A DNA stretch of 64,000 nucleotides, taken from positions 153,115,532-153,179,531 of the forward strand of contig CM066041.1 in NCBI GenBank assembly GCA_033557465.1, given 5' to 3'. A model generated the notes under the pieces. That model was given only the letters and a program-made list of their open reading frames with translations. It was not told where the DNA came from and ran no database searches. A program made the position numbers and the translations under genes. Below are positions 1 to 10,800 of this stretch, piece after piece (position 1 is the stretch's first letter; the number at the start of each line of letters is the position of its first letter). The DNA comes from Ichthyophis bannanicus (Eukaryota > Chordata > Amphibia > Gymnophiona > Ichthyophiidae).

Positions 1-460
1 TTTCTCTAATAGTCTCTTTTAAAGCAGTTTTGCTTCCTATTTTCTGTGGAATTAAAAGGCCTGATATTCAAAAAAAGCTAAGGATTAATATTCAGAAGCC
101 CTCATCTAGATAACCATAGAGGTATTCCAGATAAGAGGTACTGAGGGAGATATTCTGTGTCATTATCCAGATACTGCTGCTGAATATCTACTTAGACTGT
201 CTTGACACTACCCAGAAAGTGCCAGGATGGTCTGTGGATGGAGCAAGGTTGGTGTTGGCAACTGTCTGGACAATGATGATATTTAGCTGCTATGTGGATA
301 ATTTGCACCCTTATGTGGATAATCTGCATAATATAGGCAGCAAAAAAGCTATTTTAAGTGCTATCCGGATAGTAGCTGATGCAGACTGCCATATCCCAAT
401 ATTCTTCTACTATAAATAAACAAGCCCAAAAAATCTTCAGACAATAGTAATAAACAAGAA
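1..460. other. Unassigned sequence, no gene recognised
   Basis: AT-rich sequence with no convincing reading frame. The only open stretch, about 66 codons at 219-419, matches no family I recognise. Recurrent TATCCGGAT/TATCCAGAT-like words suggest a decayed non-autonomous DNA transposon, but I could not define its ends. Confidence 0.4.
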
Positions 461-785
461 ACAAAGGTTTATGTGACAAAAAGACACATCTCATTATTGA
501 AGATATCCACAAAAGAGGAATATTAAGGAAGTCTTCTAACCTTATAACCTCTTGGGAGAGGAATAGATGAGGCCTCAGTAAAGGGTTAATGACTTACTAG
601 AGGCATGTTAATGCTCACTAGCTACAGCACACCAATAACACCCTTATATGACATTCATGGGCCCCAATAGCAGTGTAATTTTACAATTTTTAAATGCATT
701 TAAAAGAACTGAAAAAACACTTAGCCTAAATACGGATAACTCTCCCACTTTCAAAGGAAAAAAGTAGTTGTAAGACACTAAGGGG
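461..785 (+). repeat. Outer left arm of a long inverted repeat
   Basis: This segment reads as the reverse complement of the outer part of 4309-4893. The match runs from ACAAAGGTTTATGTGACAAA near 461 to GTAAGACACTAAG at 785, with scattered substitutions and a gap of about 13 bases. In the right-hand arm the outer and inner parts are contiguous. Here they are split by about 0.9 kb of inserted sequence (786-1674), and the inner part resumes at 1675. Arms of about 580 bp around a core suggest a long-TIR or foldback DNA element, or an inverted duplication. Confidence 0.8.
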
Positions 786-1674
786 GTCTTTCTGTGCCAT
801 GAATAGCGGGGATGTATGTCCTGTTGGGATGTACATCCCCGTTATTCATCCCCCTGTCGCACAGGCTTTCCATATTTATTTATTTAACAGATTTTATATA
901 CTGCTTTATCATTTCAATCAAAGCAGTTTACATTGTAACTTAAACTTGGTAATGTACATTAAAAGGGGATATTAATAACTTGGATTTTTCTGAGGCAATG
1001 GAGGATTAAGTGACTTGCCCAAGGCCACAAGGAGTGCTAGTGGGAACTGAACCCTGGTCTCTGGGTTCCCAAGCCAGTGCTCTAACCATTAGGCTACTCC
1101 TCCATTCCATATGTACAGCTGTGTTATATGGGGAGCTGTAGGCGGGGGCAGGAGGTGGGGCAAGGGCGAGGCGTGGGCGGTGCAAGACCCTAGACATTCA
1201 GGGCAATTCAGAGGCCAACCCTGTATGTCCAAGGTTAGCTGAGTAGACGGCAGACTTATTCCACTCTGAGGTGGAATACATCCTCCTGGATGTCGAGGGA
1301 TGGCGGTGAATGGCGGGGACAGACAGGTGAGGGACATAGGGGGTTCCCCGTAGCCTGACCCTGGCCATGGAAGGCTGGATTGGGGAAAGAGCATTTTGGG
1401 TCGGCGGCCGGGGATCGTGGTTTTGTAATGGAGCTGCTGTGCTATGGCAATGAGACGTCATTGGATTACAGCTCCATTATGGAACCAGGCTGAGTTTTAG
1501 CCAGGTATGTGACCGGTCAGAATTGGGGCCCAGCCTGCATGTCCAGGCCATAGACCCAATTCTGATCCCGCAGGCATGTCTAGTCCCCGTGGGATCAGAA
1601 TCAGGTCTACCTCTATACACATCGATTCAGATCGGCTGTACAGGGGCTTGATGGTCAGTACAGAATCGGCCTCC
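786..1674. other. Sequence inserted in the left inverted-repeat arm
   Basis: This stretch interrupts homology to the right arm: the arm breaks off at CACTAAG and resumes at about TCGACTC. It starts with a short perfect-looking hairpin (801-816 against 832-847), carries a tRNA-headed SINE at 872-1106, and then a GC-rich part (about 1130-1690) without a recognisable gene. It may be one composite insertion or several successive ones. The possible flanking duplication (CTAAG/CCAAG) is too weak to define a class. Confidence 0.5.
872..1106 (-). repeat. tRNA-derived CORE-SINE with L2-like tail
   Basis: On the - strand it starts with a tRNA-like head: GTAGCCTAATGGTTAGAGCA resembles box A and GGGTTCAGTTCC resembles box B. 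A middle part follows containing CCTTGGGCAAGTCACTTAA, the pattern of the MIR/CORE-SINE core. The 3' end has a KGTATATAAA-type tail ending in repeated AAAT, shared with the L2 LINEs of this window, which would supply its retrotransposition machinery. Copies of the same family lie at 8238-8516 and 28338-28495. Confidence 0.75.
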
Positions 1675-1689
1675 AAGTCGACTCAAATT

Positions 1690-1985
1690 TTGCCCCTTCA
1701 TTAACAGGGTTGCGTCAGGATATGTCAAACAGCAAGGTCCCCAAACTTTTGGGACTACAAACAAAACAGCCTCAGGAGCTATTTAAATAGAATGGTGGCA
1801 AGCCAAACCTCATCCAATGAAATTAAGCAACCGACAGTCATTCAAGAGTCTCATTCAAACCCATTGGCTGCACGATGTTTAAAGAGAAAATCCACTTTTG
1901 CTCGAGTAGGGTCAATCCACTTTTGCTCCAGTAGGTTCACCTTGCTGTTTGACATATCCTGACACAGCCCTATTAATGAAGGGGT
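1690..1985. repeat. Palindromic MITE-like unit within the left arm
   Basis: The unit begins GCCCCTTCATTAACAGGG and ends with the inverse, CCCTATTAATGAAGGGG. The inverted termini run for about 45 bp through GTCAGGATATGTCAAACAGCAAGG. The first ~240 bp also form the inner part of the left long-inverted-repeat arm, matching 4309-4545 in reverse. No transposase coding is present, so it is a non-autonomous element or the terminal module of the larger structure. Confidence 0.6.
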
Positions 1986-2004
1986 GAAACTCGAGTTAGG
2001 AAGA

Positions 2005-4305
2005 AAATTTTATTTATTTAACATTTCTTATATACTGCCTTTCAGTGATATCAAGGCGGTTTATACCAAATGGTACAACTAACATATGCAATTTGAATCT
2101 TTGTGCAATTAACTATTTACAGTTCAACCCTTAGACAGTTAAGTATTTACTGTCTGATCTGTGGGCTGTTAACTATTTACATTATGAATGATATGGAGTC
2201 CAGTTTTGGTGTGTTTTAGACATTTGGGTGTGAGGGAGATTAGCGTTTGTCTCGTAACATTCCTGGAATATATGTGTTTTTAGCATCTTCTTCAAGTCCT
2301 TCAGGTCAGTAGTTGCTCTGAGATCAGCTGGAAGGGAGTACCATAAGGTAAGTCTGTATATGGAAAAGATGTGATGGCATGTTTCTTGCGTACTGGTTGT
2401 TTTATGTCTGGGGACTTTAAGAAGCTTCGTGGCTTTGTCTCTTCTTGGTCTGCTGTCTGTAGGGGCATGTATGAGGAATTGTAAGCAGCCTGCAGTTAGG
2501 TTGTGTATACTCTTGAAGGTGTTCATGATTGATTTGTATTGTATTCATGCTTGGATGGGCAGCCAATGTAGCTGCTTTAATACTGGAGTGAAAGGTTCTT
2601 GTTTAGGTGTCCGTGATATCAAGCAAGCTGCAGAGTTTTGAGTTATCTGCAGTGGAAGGAGTGTACATTTTGGTAGTCCTTGGAGTACTGAGTTACAGTA
2701 ATCCCAGATTGGAGTATTGATTGCTTGGCAGACCGTGTGGAATAGATTATGGCCCAGCAATGGACAAATGTTATGTAGAGTCCTTATTCTTTGATATGTC
2801 GCTGCAGTTGTTTTCTTAATGTGTGCTTGGAGATTGAGTTTCTGGTCTAGTGTCACACCTAGGTATTTGATTTCTGATTTGATGGGGATATCGTGGTTGT
2901 TAAAGGTGAGTTTCTCCATTGGAACATAGTTGGGGTCTCTGTTCACCACCAGTGCCTCTGTTTTGCTTAAATTCAACATGAGCAAGTGTTTGTGTAGCCA
3001 CTGCATCACTTCCTTCAGGCAAGAGAAGATGGTGGAGAAGTCCGGGTTCCTGGTTGCAATTGGGGTGTATAACATAATGTCATCTGCATAGTTATGAAAC
3101 CCTATTCTGTGTTTCCGGAGGATCCTACATATTGGCTAGATGTATAGGTTAAATAAGAGGGCTGAGAGAGATGATCCTTGAGGTAGTCCTTGGTGAATCT
3201 GAAATGACTTCGAGGTCCTGTTTTGTATTTTTACCTGTTGTGTGCGGTTATATAAGTATGAGTGCAGCCATCTTAAGGGAATCCTATGTACTCCAATTTC
3301 TGCCAGGCAAGTGAGTAGTTGCCTGTGATTTATGGAGTCAAAGGCCTCCAAGATGTCTAAGAATATAAGGATGAATGCCTGTTTGGATCTTTCAGTTCCC
3401 TTAAGCAAGGTGTCAAGGAGGGAAGTCAGAAGCGTTTCAGTATTATAGATGTCGGAAACAGTGCTGCTGGTCATCAAGATGCGCGTTGGAGTCTATAAAT
3501 TCCTGCAGCTGGGGCTGAACGGCTTTCTCTATTATTTTTGCTAGGAGAGGGATACTAGAGATGGGTCTGTAAGATGTGGGTAAGGCGGGGTCAGTTGTAG
3601 CATTCCTCAGGGTGGGCCTGACAGAGGAGACCTTTAGGTTAGTTGGCATCAGTCCCAGCATCAGGGAAGAGTTTATTATTTTGAGCAGTGGTGAGGTTCG
3701 ATCTTTCTTGGATGCTTTGATCCATGCGGTTGGTGATGTGGTGATGTTCATCGATGAGAGAAGTTGATCTAGTTGCGTGCTTGATATTGAGGTGAACAGG
3801 GTCCAGTTTGGTGAGCTGCTGGATGTGTTTGTAGGTAGTTGATCCAGTGCTGTTGTTTCTTTAGCACAAAAGAATATGTTCTGGAAGTAGGAGGCATAAT
3901 CTTGCGGGTTCAAGCTGGGGCCTTTTGGAGCGGGAGGGGTTTGTATGAGTGATTTGGTGATTTTGAACAATTCTCTAGGCAGGTGGAGTGATTTGAAAAT
4001 GAGATTACTATGATCTCGTTTTCTTTGGTTTATCAGGTTATTGTATTCATCTTGCTTGGAGGTTTATTCTATGTGATGTTGTGGATTGTGTGTTTTTCGC
4101 CATCTGCGCTCAAGTTGTCTCAGTTTAAGTTTTGCTTCTTTTATATCTTTCGAGTACCAGGGTGCTGAGAAGCTTTGCCTCACTGCTCACTTTGGGGAGA
4201 GTACTGCAAATGAAGTTATCCGGGTGTTCTAATCATCAATTAGTTTTGTGATATCTGTTGAGGATGATTCCGTTAGAAGGGTGAGGTGTTCAAGAAGGGC
4301 TTCTG
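2005..4305 (-). pseudogene. L2-clade LINE, decayed RT domain and 3' end
   Basis: Read on the - strand this is an L2-type non-LTR retrotransposon. Broken frames at 3443-3970, 3136-3477, 2545-3075 and 2182-2526 cover, in order, the N-terminal RT region (YRPISSIPLLAKIIEKAVQ), the QGLPQGSSLSALLFNLYI motif, the thumb/connection segment and the C-terminal region. The stretch preceding the YADD motif is visible, but the frames are shifted by indels. The 3' end carries the GCGGTATATAAA-like tail and (AAAT)n at about 2010-2060. The endonuclease domain is missing, consistent with 5' truncation. The copy is inactive and lies between the arms of the long inverted repeat. Confidence 0.85.
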
Positions 4306-4308
4306 AAC

Positions 4309-4893
4309 AACGTTTGGCCCTACTGGAGCACAAGTGGATTTTCTCTTTAAACACCATGCAGCCAATGGGTTTGAATGAGACTCTTGAGTGGCTGTCGGTT
4401 GCTTAATTTCATTGGACAAGGTTTGTTTGCATGCTTGCCGCCATTCCATTTAAATAGCTACTGAGGCTGTTTTGTTTGTATTCCCGGAGGTTTGGGGACC
4501 TTGCTGTTCGACATGTCCTGACGCAGCTCTGTTAATGAAGGGGCGAAACTCGAATTGACTTAGTGTCTTACAGCTACTTCTTTCCTTTGAAAGTAGGAGA
4601 GCTATTATTATTTAGGCTAAGTATTTTTTTTAGTTCTTTTAACTGCATTTAAAATTTGTAAAAATACACTGCAATTGGGACCCATGAATGTCATATAAGG
4701 GTGTTATTGGTGTGCTGTAGCTAGTGAGCATTAACATGCCTCTAGTAAGTCACTAACCCTTTACTGAGGCCTCATCTAGTCCTCTCCCAAGAGGTTATAA
4801 GGTTAGAAGACTTCCTTAATATTCCTCTTTTGTGGATATCTTCAATAATGAGATGTGCCTCGGGTAGGTCTTTTTGTTACATAAATCTTTGTG
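4309..4893 (-). repeat. Right arm of the long inverted repeat
   Basis: An uninterrupted ~585-bp segment, the reverse complement of 461-785 plus 1675-1930. It includes the module GTTAATGAAGGGGCGAAACTC, which recurs three times in the window's first 5 kb (twice on the left, once here). The intact right arm shows that the ~0.9 kb at 786-1674 was inserted into the left arm later. Confidence 0.8.
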
Positions 4894-5054
4894 TCCCAAT
4901 ATTCAGCACGGGCCATGATCTGGATATTATACCAAAAGAACTTCATTCTATCCTACTAAACTACAAAATCTTAACAAGAAACTCTGTTTATCAGGGAGAA
5001 AAGGATCTCAGTACCCATGGGCCACTAGATCCTGGCTTATCAATCTCAGCCAAG

Positions 5055-6653
5055 TAGGGTTGTCAACTTTTTGAAAGAGAAAACCCCACCACCTGTGGCT
5101 AATCATGCTCTGCCCATGCCCACCCTGCCCTGCCCTTTCCCTGCCCCCTGTCCCACCCCACCCCACCCTTGCTCCACCCCCTGTCCCCAAATAAATTGTA
5201 GAGAGGGCAATGTGCAAACTGAACAAGCAAGATTGCTACACATTCTTAGATATAAATTCTATACTATGTGAAATAGCGCAGTATATAAAAACCAATAAAT
5301 AAATATATTGACAGAATAAGCAGTATTGGTTGTACACACACACACAATACAGACAGGCCTTCATCAATAAATGAGCACAAAACAAAAAGAGAAATATACA
5401 GACAAAAATTAAACCGAAACCCCAAGAAGCCAGACTCCACATGCAGTGCAACATCAGATAAACAAGAGATGCATTGCCCCATACTGTGTAAAATATAAAG
5501 GTAGCACAATCATTAAATTGAAAATAAAATGATTTTTTCTACCTTTGTTGTCTGACCATTTTATTCTCTGATCATGCTGGTCCCGATCTGAGGCTTCTGT
5601 TTTCCCATCTTCTCTTAGCTCTCTTTCTATACTCTATAGTCCATCTGCCATTTCTCATCTCTTCTTTTGTTTTCTTCACTTCCTTCCATCAGCCTATTTC
5701 CAGTCATAGTAACTCTCCCCAATATCATCCTTCTTTCCAGCCCTCCCCTCCCATTACATTCCAATGTCAACCCCCATGTGTTCCCAGGTCTGCCAGTGGT
5801 GTCCATTCACTTCTAGTCCCCCTCCTTCCTCACTGTCCAGCCCCTTCTAGTCCAAATACCATTCCATGTATCAGCTCACTTTCACTCCCAGTGCCTTCCC
5901 CATGTCAGCTCCCTTCCAGTCACCCTACCCTCTGTCCATTCCCCTTCCAGTGCCATTCACACATCTCTGCTTCCTTCCAGTTCCAGTGCCCCTTCTTTCC
6001 AGCTTCCTCCCCATTACCCAGTCACCTACCAGTACCATCCCCAGGTGTCAACTCCCTTCAAGCCCCCTCCTTACCCCCTATTTCAGCTGCCTTCCTGCCT
6101 TCACCTTCCCCCTGTCAGTCCCTTCCAGCCATCTCCTTCCCCCCTCTTTCAGCTCCCTTCCAACCACCTCCTTCCCCCCTCTTTCAGTTGCCTTCCAGCC
6201 CTCACCTTCCCTCCTCCTTCAGCTCTCTTCCAGCCACCTCCTTCCTCCCCCCCCCTTCTTTCAGCTGTCTTCCAGCCAACTCCTTCACCCGGTCAGTCCC
6301 TTCCTGCCACCTCCTTCCCCTCCCCTCTTTCAGCTCCCTTCCAGCCCTCAACTTCCCTCTGTGTCAGTCCCTTCTGCCACCTCCTTCCCCTTGCAGCCGC
6401 GGCTCCTGCTTCTTACAGAGCGGCGGCTACAGTAAAACTAATTTAAAAACAAAATGAAACCTGTGTGGAGCTCTCCGACCTTATGAAACCCCTGCTGCAG
6501 TGCCCGCGCTCAAAAGGAAGTGCTGTTACAGGGGGGGGCGGCCAGAGCAAAAAAATGGCTTTTCAAGGGTCAGTTTTTGATCTCTGCCGGCAGCCAGCCT
6601 GGCCACGGAAAAACCGGCTAGGCCGGCTGAAAACCAGCCAGTTGGCAACCCTA
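5055..6653. mobile_element. Non-autonomous hAT-type DNA transposon, 1.6 kb
   Basis: The ends are inverted: TAGGGTTGTCAACT at 5055 and AGTTGGCAACCCTA ending at 6653. The flanking octamers CAGCCAAG (5047-5054) and TGGCCAAG (6654-6661) match at 6 of 8 positions, as expected for an aged 8-bp hAT target duplication. No transposase is encoded. The interior holds AT-rich sequence related to 15.9-16.2 kb, then a long pyrimidine-rich minisatellite, then a GC-rich end. The same termini bound the 200-bp MITE at 17635-17834, so both were probably mobilised by one transposase family. Confidence 0.7.
5840..6410 (+). repeat. Pyrimidine-rich minisatellite, ~35-bp unit
   Basis: Units of the form CCTTCCAGCC...CTTTCAGCT recur with about 35-bp spacing (unit starts near 6121, 6156, 6191 and 6226) and become irregular at both sides. 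The tract has almost no stop codons, so three frames stay open for 130-190 codons rich in Pro, Ser, Leu and Phe. These frames are a composition effect and not genes. The strongly strand-asymmetric C/T content could favour triplex or slipped structures. Confidence 0.8.
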
Positions 6654-6661
6654 TGGCCAAG

Positions 6662-7595
6662 GATTGGCTCCATAACATTAGGGATCCTGAAAAACTCCCT
6701 TCATGCCTATCCAGCATATGCTCATTTAACATTAATACCAGCACATATAACAAATATTTCCCTCATATAAACAGTGTAATATAACAGCATAATACAACAT
6801 CTCAGCATCAGAAGCACTCAGCTTATTACAACATATACATGTAAAGCATAGCCCCCTCGATGATACTCTAAAAGGCACAGTGCTGCACGGCAAGTGCTGA
6901 TACAAAAACTAAAACACAGGCACTTATCTTGAAACAGCAGCTTATCCCCGATGCCACAGTGGACACCCTAAAGCATTTCGCAATTGCTTCATCAGGGGAA
7001 CCAAATAAACAGACATATATGCTTCACATATCCAGATTGTTCTCATTGGCCGGACTTTCTTAGATCCTCGAACCATTCTCATCTGCTCAAGAGAACAAAA
7101 ATAACATACCGCTGTAGCATATATACTCAAAAACATTACCCAAACCTCCCTTACAAATACCTTAGACATTTCTCCCCACAAACCATGCTAAATACCCTTG
7201 GACATATAAAATCACGAGCTGGCAGTGGTCTACATCATATCTTTTCACCCTCATGCTTATCAATTACTCACTGGCCGGACCTCTTCAAATTTTCCTGCCT
7301 ACCGACAAACAAAAGGCCATTCAACTTCCCCACATGCACACTTATAAGAAACCGAGCAACCAATCATCATTGGCCCTTAACAACCAACCACAGCCATCCT
7401 CTTCCAAATCCATTCATAAAAATAACCAGAGAATCTTACACACAATCTGCTACTCCAATCTATCCTAATCTTACAACCATACCTTATCAAGCATCATTAT
7501 ACACAACAAACTATCCTCAGCCGTCATAACAGATACCAGCCATCCGAATATACATAGGAACTTGCCCATCAACCAACCAAAACTGCACTGTCCCT
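6662..7595. other. Unassigned repeat-like sequence
   Basis: No recognised protein. A 181-codon frame on + (6984-7529) is rich in His, Pro and Asn, has no family match I know, and may be chance. The stretch includes the hammerhead-like motif on the - strand at 6944-7002. GGCCGGAC words near 7050 and 7270 hint at internal duplication. It may be part of a Penelope-like element or of another non-coding retroelement. Confidence 0.35.
6944..7002 (-). ncRNA. Hammerhead ribozyme-like motif (type I layout)
   Basis: Read on the - strand. Stem I pairs GUUCCC with GGGGAU, 6 bp including two G-U pairs. The conserved CUGAUGA follows, then a short stem II GC-AAUU-GC, then GAA. Stem III is a perfect AUGC/GCAU with an 18-nt loop, followed by U-C at the expected cleavage position, and then the 3' strand of stem I. 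Predicted cleavage is between 6950 and 6949. The flaw is one extra A between CUGAUGA and stem II. Short-stem hammerheads are known in Penelope-like elements and retrozymes. Activity is not shown by sequence alone, and chance assembly in a repeat cannot be excluded. Confidence 0.4.
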
Positions 7596-7599
7596 CCTT

Positions 7600-9262
7600 A
7601 TAGTAACATAGTATATGGCGGCAGATAAAGATCAGTATGGTCTATCTAGTCTGTCTAGCAAGGCGGCAAGAGTAGGTGCACTTGCCCCTCCTCATGCCTT
7701 TGTTTAGGTCACCCCTATTTGCTGAGATATAAGAGATAGTTATGTTTATTTTGATTTTATCCTGTTGCTATATAGGGATCCACTGTGTCTGTCCCATACC
7801 ATTTTGAATTCTGTCACTGTATTTGCCTTCACCACTTCCATCGGGAAGACATTCCAAGCATCCACCACCCTTTCAGTGAATAAGTATTTCCTGACATTGG
7901 CTTTCAGTTTACCCCCTTGCAGCTTCATCTTGTGCCATCTAGTTTTACAGCTTCCCGTCTTTAGAAGAAGTCTTCAAGTCTCTTCTCATAAGTCATCTGA
8001 CGCAGGCTCCAAATCATTTTGGTCGCTTTCCTCTGAACTGTTTCCAGCCTGTTTATGTCCTTTGCGAGTTATCGTCTCCAAAACTGAACACAATATTCCA
8101 AGTGAGGCCTCACCAGTGACTTGTACAGTGGCATTAGTACCTCTTCCTTTCTGCTGGTAATTCCTTCTGGCTTTTGCCACTGCCTTGTTATACTGTTTTG
8201 CCACCTTGAGATCCTCAGAAACAATCACTCTGAGGTTTTATTTAACATTTCTTATATACTTCCTTTCATGATATCAAGGTGGTTTACAGTGAACAAACTG
8301 AAATTACATTGAACAGGGCATTATAACTTGGAGATAACTATTATACAGGGAACATGGGCCATGGAGGGTTAGGTGGCTTGCCCAAGACTACAAGGAGCAC
8401 CTGTGGGACTAGAAACCCCAGTCCTTCCGGCCCAAGGTTGCTGTCCTCTAGTGGGATTTGAACCCCTGACCTTCTGGTCTGAGGTAACTTGCCCCAACCA
8501 CTAGGCCACTCTCCCAAGGTTCTTCTCCTGGTCCGTGCACACCAGCCTCTCGCCCCCTATCGCATACAATTCACTTGGATTTCTACTTCTCATGTGCCTG
8601 ACACTGCACTTCTTCACATTAAATCTTAACTGCCAAGCATTAGGCCATTCTTCCAGCTTTTGTAGATCTCTCCTCATGTTATCCCCTCCCTCAGAGGAGT
8701 CCACTCTATTGCAAATTTCTGTGTCATGTGCAAAAAGACAGACTTTTCTATTCAGTCCTACCGCAATATCACTCACAAAAACATTGAACAGTACCGGTCC
8801 GAGGACTGAACCCTGGGGCACACCGCTAATCATCTTCCTTTCATCAGAGTGAATTCTGTTTACTGTCACCTTTTGTCATCTGTCAGTCAACCAATTTCTG
8901 ATCCAGCTCACCACCTCGGGATCCATTCCCAAACTGTTAAGTTGATTGATAAGTCTCCTATGAGGAACAGTATCAAAGGCTTTCCTGAAATCTAGGTAGA
9001 TCACATCCATCACATGCCTTTGATCTAGTTCTCTGGTCACCCAGTCAAAGACCTCAATCAGATTTGTTTGGTAAGATCATCCTTTTGTAAAACCATGTTG
9101 CCTTGGCTCATACAACATGTTGGTTTTGAGGAAGTCCATTATTTGCTCTTTCAGGAGCGCCTCCATTACTTTTCCCGCCACCGAGTTAAGGCTTACTGGG
9201 CTGTAGTTTGTCACTTCTTCCCTACTGCCACTTTTGCAAAGAGGTACCACATCAGCCGTTCT
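7600..9262 (-). pseudogene. CR1-clade LINE, 3' half of ORF2, decayed
   Basis: The - strand encodes broken CR1 reverse transcriptase. Residues [19 protein letters not shown] and the following AHDTEI (a damaged FADDTKI box) lie at about 8800. The downstream DLQKLEEW, EKNLG, VSEDLK and AVAKARR words match the CR1 connection region, and KANVRKYLFTERVVDAWN (7746-7928) the C-terminus. The 3' tip is CR1-like near 7610-7660. The frame is shifted several times and split by a SINE at 8238-8516. The first Asp of the catalytic pair is replaced by His, so this copy is dead. Confidence 0.85.
8238..8516 (-). repeat. tRNA-derived SINE nested in CR1
   Basis: The - strand starts GAGAGTGGCCTAGTGGTT (box A-like) and carries GGGGTTCAAATCCC (box B-like), followed by a CORE-SINE-like middle and the L2-shared tail. 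AGGTT flanks it on both sides (8233-8237 and 8517-8521), a plausible short target duplication. The CR1 reading resumes on either side, so the SINE arrived later than the CR1. Confidence 0.8.
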
Positions 9263-9287
9263 CGAATTGTTTTAGCCACGGATCACT

Positions 9288-9506
9288 AACCGGGTAGCGG
9301 TGCAATATCGCCGCTACTCGGTTAGCGGCAGCCTCCACCTTCGCTTCGCCCCAGAACGCCCCCAAAATGCCCTCATGCTAACCGCAGAGCATCGGGGCGT
9401 GTAGCAGGCTTTGAAGGGGACATTCAGTGGCACTAACCATATAAGTGCCGTTGAATATCCCGATTTAGGGTATTTACATGGTTTATTGCACTTTAAACCA
9501 TGTAAA
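9288..9506. repeat. Two adjacent perfect-type hairpins
   Basis: The first stem pairs 9288-9300 (AACCGGGTAGCGG) with 9311-9323, with one mismatch and a 10-nt loop. The second pairs 9473-9485 (TTTACATGGTTTA) with 9494-9506 perfectly around an 8-nt loop. Their surroundings resemble decayed MITEs. No promoter or coding role is visible. Confidence 0.5.
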
Positions 9507-9539
9507 TGCCTTTTGAATGCAGGTCCCGTTATTCTTTCC

Positions 9540-10800
9540 AGTCCAATGGAAATTGGAAAGAATAATACAAAAGGGGTCAAGAAATGCCTGCCTCTCTTTT
9601 TGTTTTTCCGTCTGTCTGCCTGGGAGAGTGAAATAATTCTCCAAAAATGAAATGGAATCAAATGAAATTTGACATGGGCGAAAAACCTGTGAAAAGTTTA
9701 AAAATGTGACTGGGAGTTCCAAAGAAATAAGCCCCCCCCCCCTTCAAAAATGGCCCAATGCATTTCTATGTAGGATTTCTCTAGCATTAAAAACTTACAT
9801 ACAGTGAAATAGTGGTTACAGAATTGCTCCTTTTCAAACTGCCTCTCTCTCTGGCTCTCAACTTGTCCCCAAATACCCCCTGCAGCTGCCCCCCTAAGCC
9901 CAAAATGCTCCAACCCCATAAAATACCCCCACAACTCCATCATAACTCTGCAAAATGCTCCTGTCCTTAATATTTACCCACATAACTGTCCCATCATCTT
10001 ATAAATCACCCTGCTTCAACTGTCCCACCAACCCTGCAAACTGATTCCATGCCCAAAAACTACCCCCTATAACTGCCTCACCACCTCACAAAATGCTCCA
10101 CTCTCAAAATCTACTTCCCCACAAACTTCCTCGCCCCAAACAACTACTCCCTGCAACTGAACACCACTCTAACCGCCCCACCCCCAAAAACTATCCTCTG
10201 TAACTGTTCCATCCCCCAAAACTACCATTGCAACTGGCCTAACACCCAGCAAACTGTCCCAGCCCCAAAACTAACCCTTGCTACTGACCCGCCACCACTC
10301 TAACTACTCCAGACTCAAAACTACCCAGCAACTGCCCCATCATCCCAAAAACTGCCCCCTGCAAATGGTCCCCACCTTGCAAACTGTGCCACCCTCAAAA
10401 GCTGTTCTCACACAACTGAACCACCATCCCTAAACTGCCCCACTCCCAAAAAATACCCCCTGCACATCCACGCCTGGCAAATTGACCCAGCCCTAGCAAA
10501 TACCTCCTGAAAATGTCTCACCACCCTAGAAACTGCCCCATCTTACAAAGAAATGCATTTGGTCTTTTCGGTGGTGGTGGCGGGGGGGGGGGGGGAGATA
10601 TTATTTTTCTGGATCTCCCAATCGGATTTGGCCCATTTTAAAACTCAATGTGTCTTTTCACCAGTTTTTCTCTCATGCTGTTATTCCATTCCATGTAATT
10701 TTCGAAGAGTTATTTTCCCCCAGACATACAGACAGACATTTCTTAGCCCCTTTTGTATAATTCTTTCCAAATTCCATTGCATTGGAAAAAAATCCCACTC
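9540..10800 (+). repeat. Repeat with inverted ends and C/A-rich minisatellite, copy 1
   Basis: The segment near 9545-9720 (including AATACAAAAGGGG and AAGAAATG) is matched in reverse by 10590-10795, giving inverted ends of about 170-200 bp. Between them 9860-10545 is an irregular minisatellite built from words such as CAACTGCCCCACC, CTGCAAACTG and CCCAAAAACTACCCC. There is no reading frame. The same unit occurs in reverse complement at 12190-13373 and 14507-14725, so this is one of two oppositely oriented copies of a non-autonomous element. Confidence 0.65.

Noticed and set aside
4498..4570. AATGAAGGGGCGAAACTC module as a hammerhead core
   Set aside because: Only AUGA and GAAA agree. Stem I does not pair, and the base at the cleavage position is wrong in the best fold I could draw.
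5866..6457. Three overlapping + strand frames of 133-189 codons rich in Pro, Ser and Leu
   Set aside because: They follow a pyrimidine-rich ~35-bp array that lacks stops in every + frame. No domain or start context, and phase is not kept by the unit length.
6984..7529. 181-codon + frame rich in His, Pro and Asn
   Set aside because: No family resemblance, low-complexity character, and its start lies in the hammerhead-like region of the other strand. Kept as unassigned sequence.
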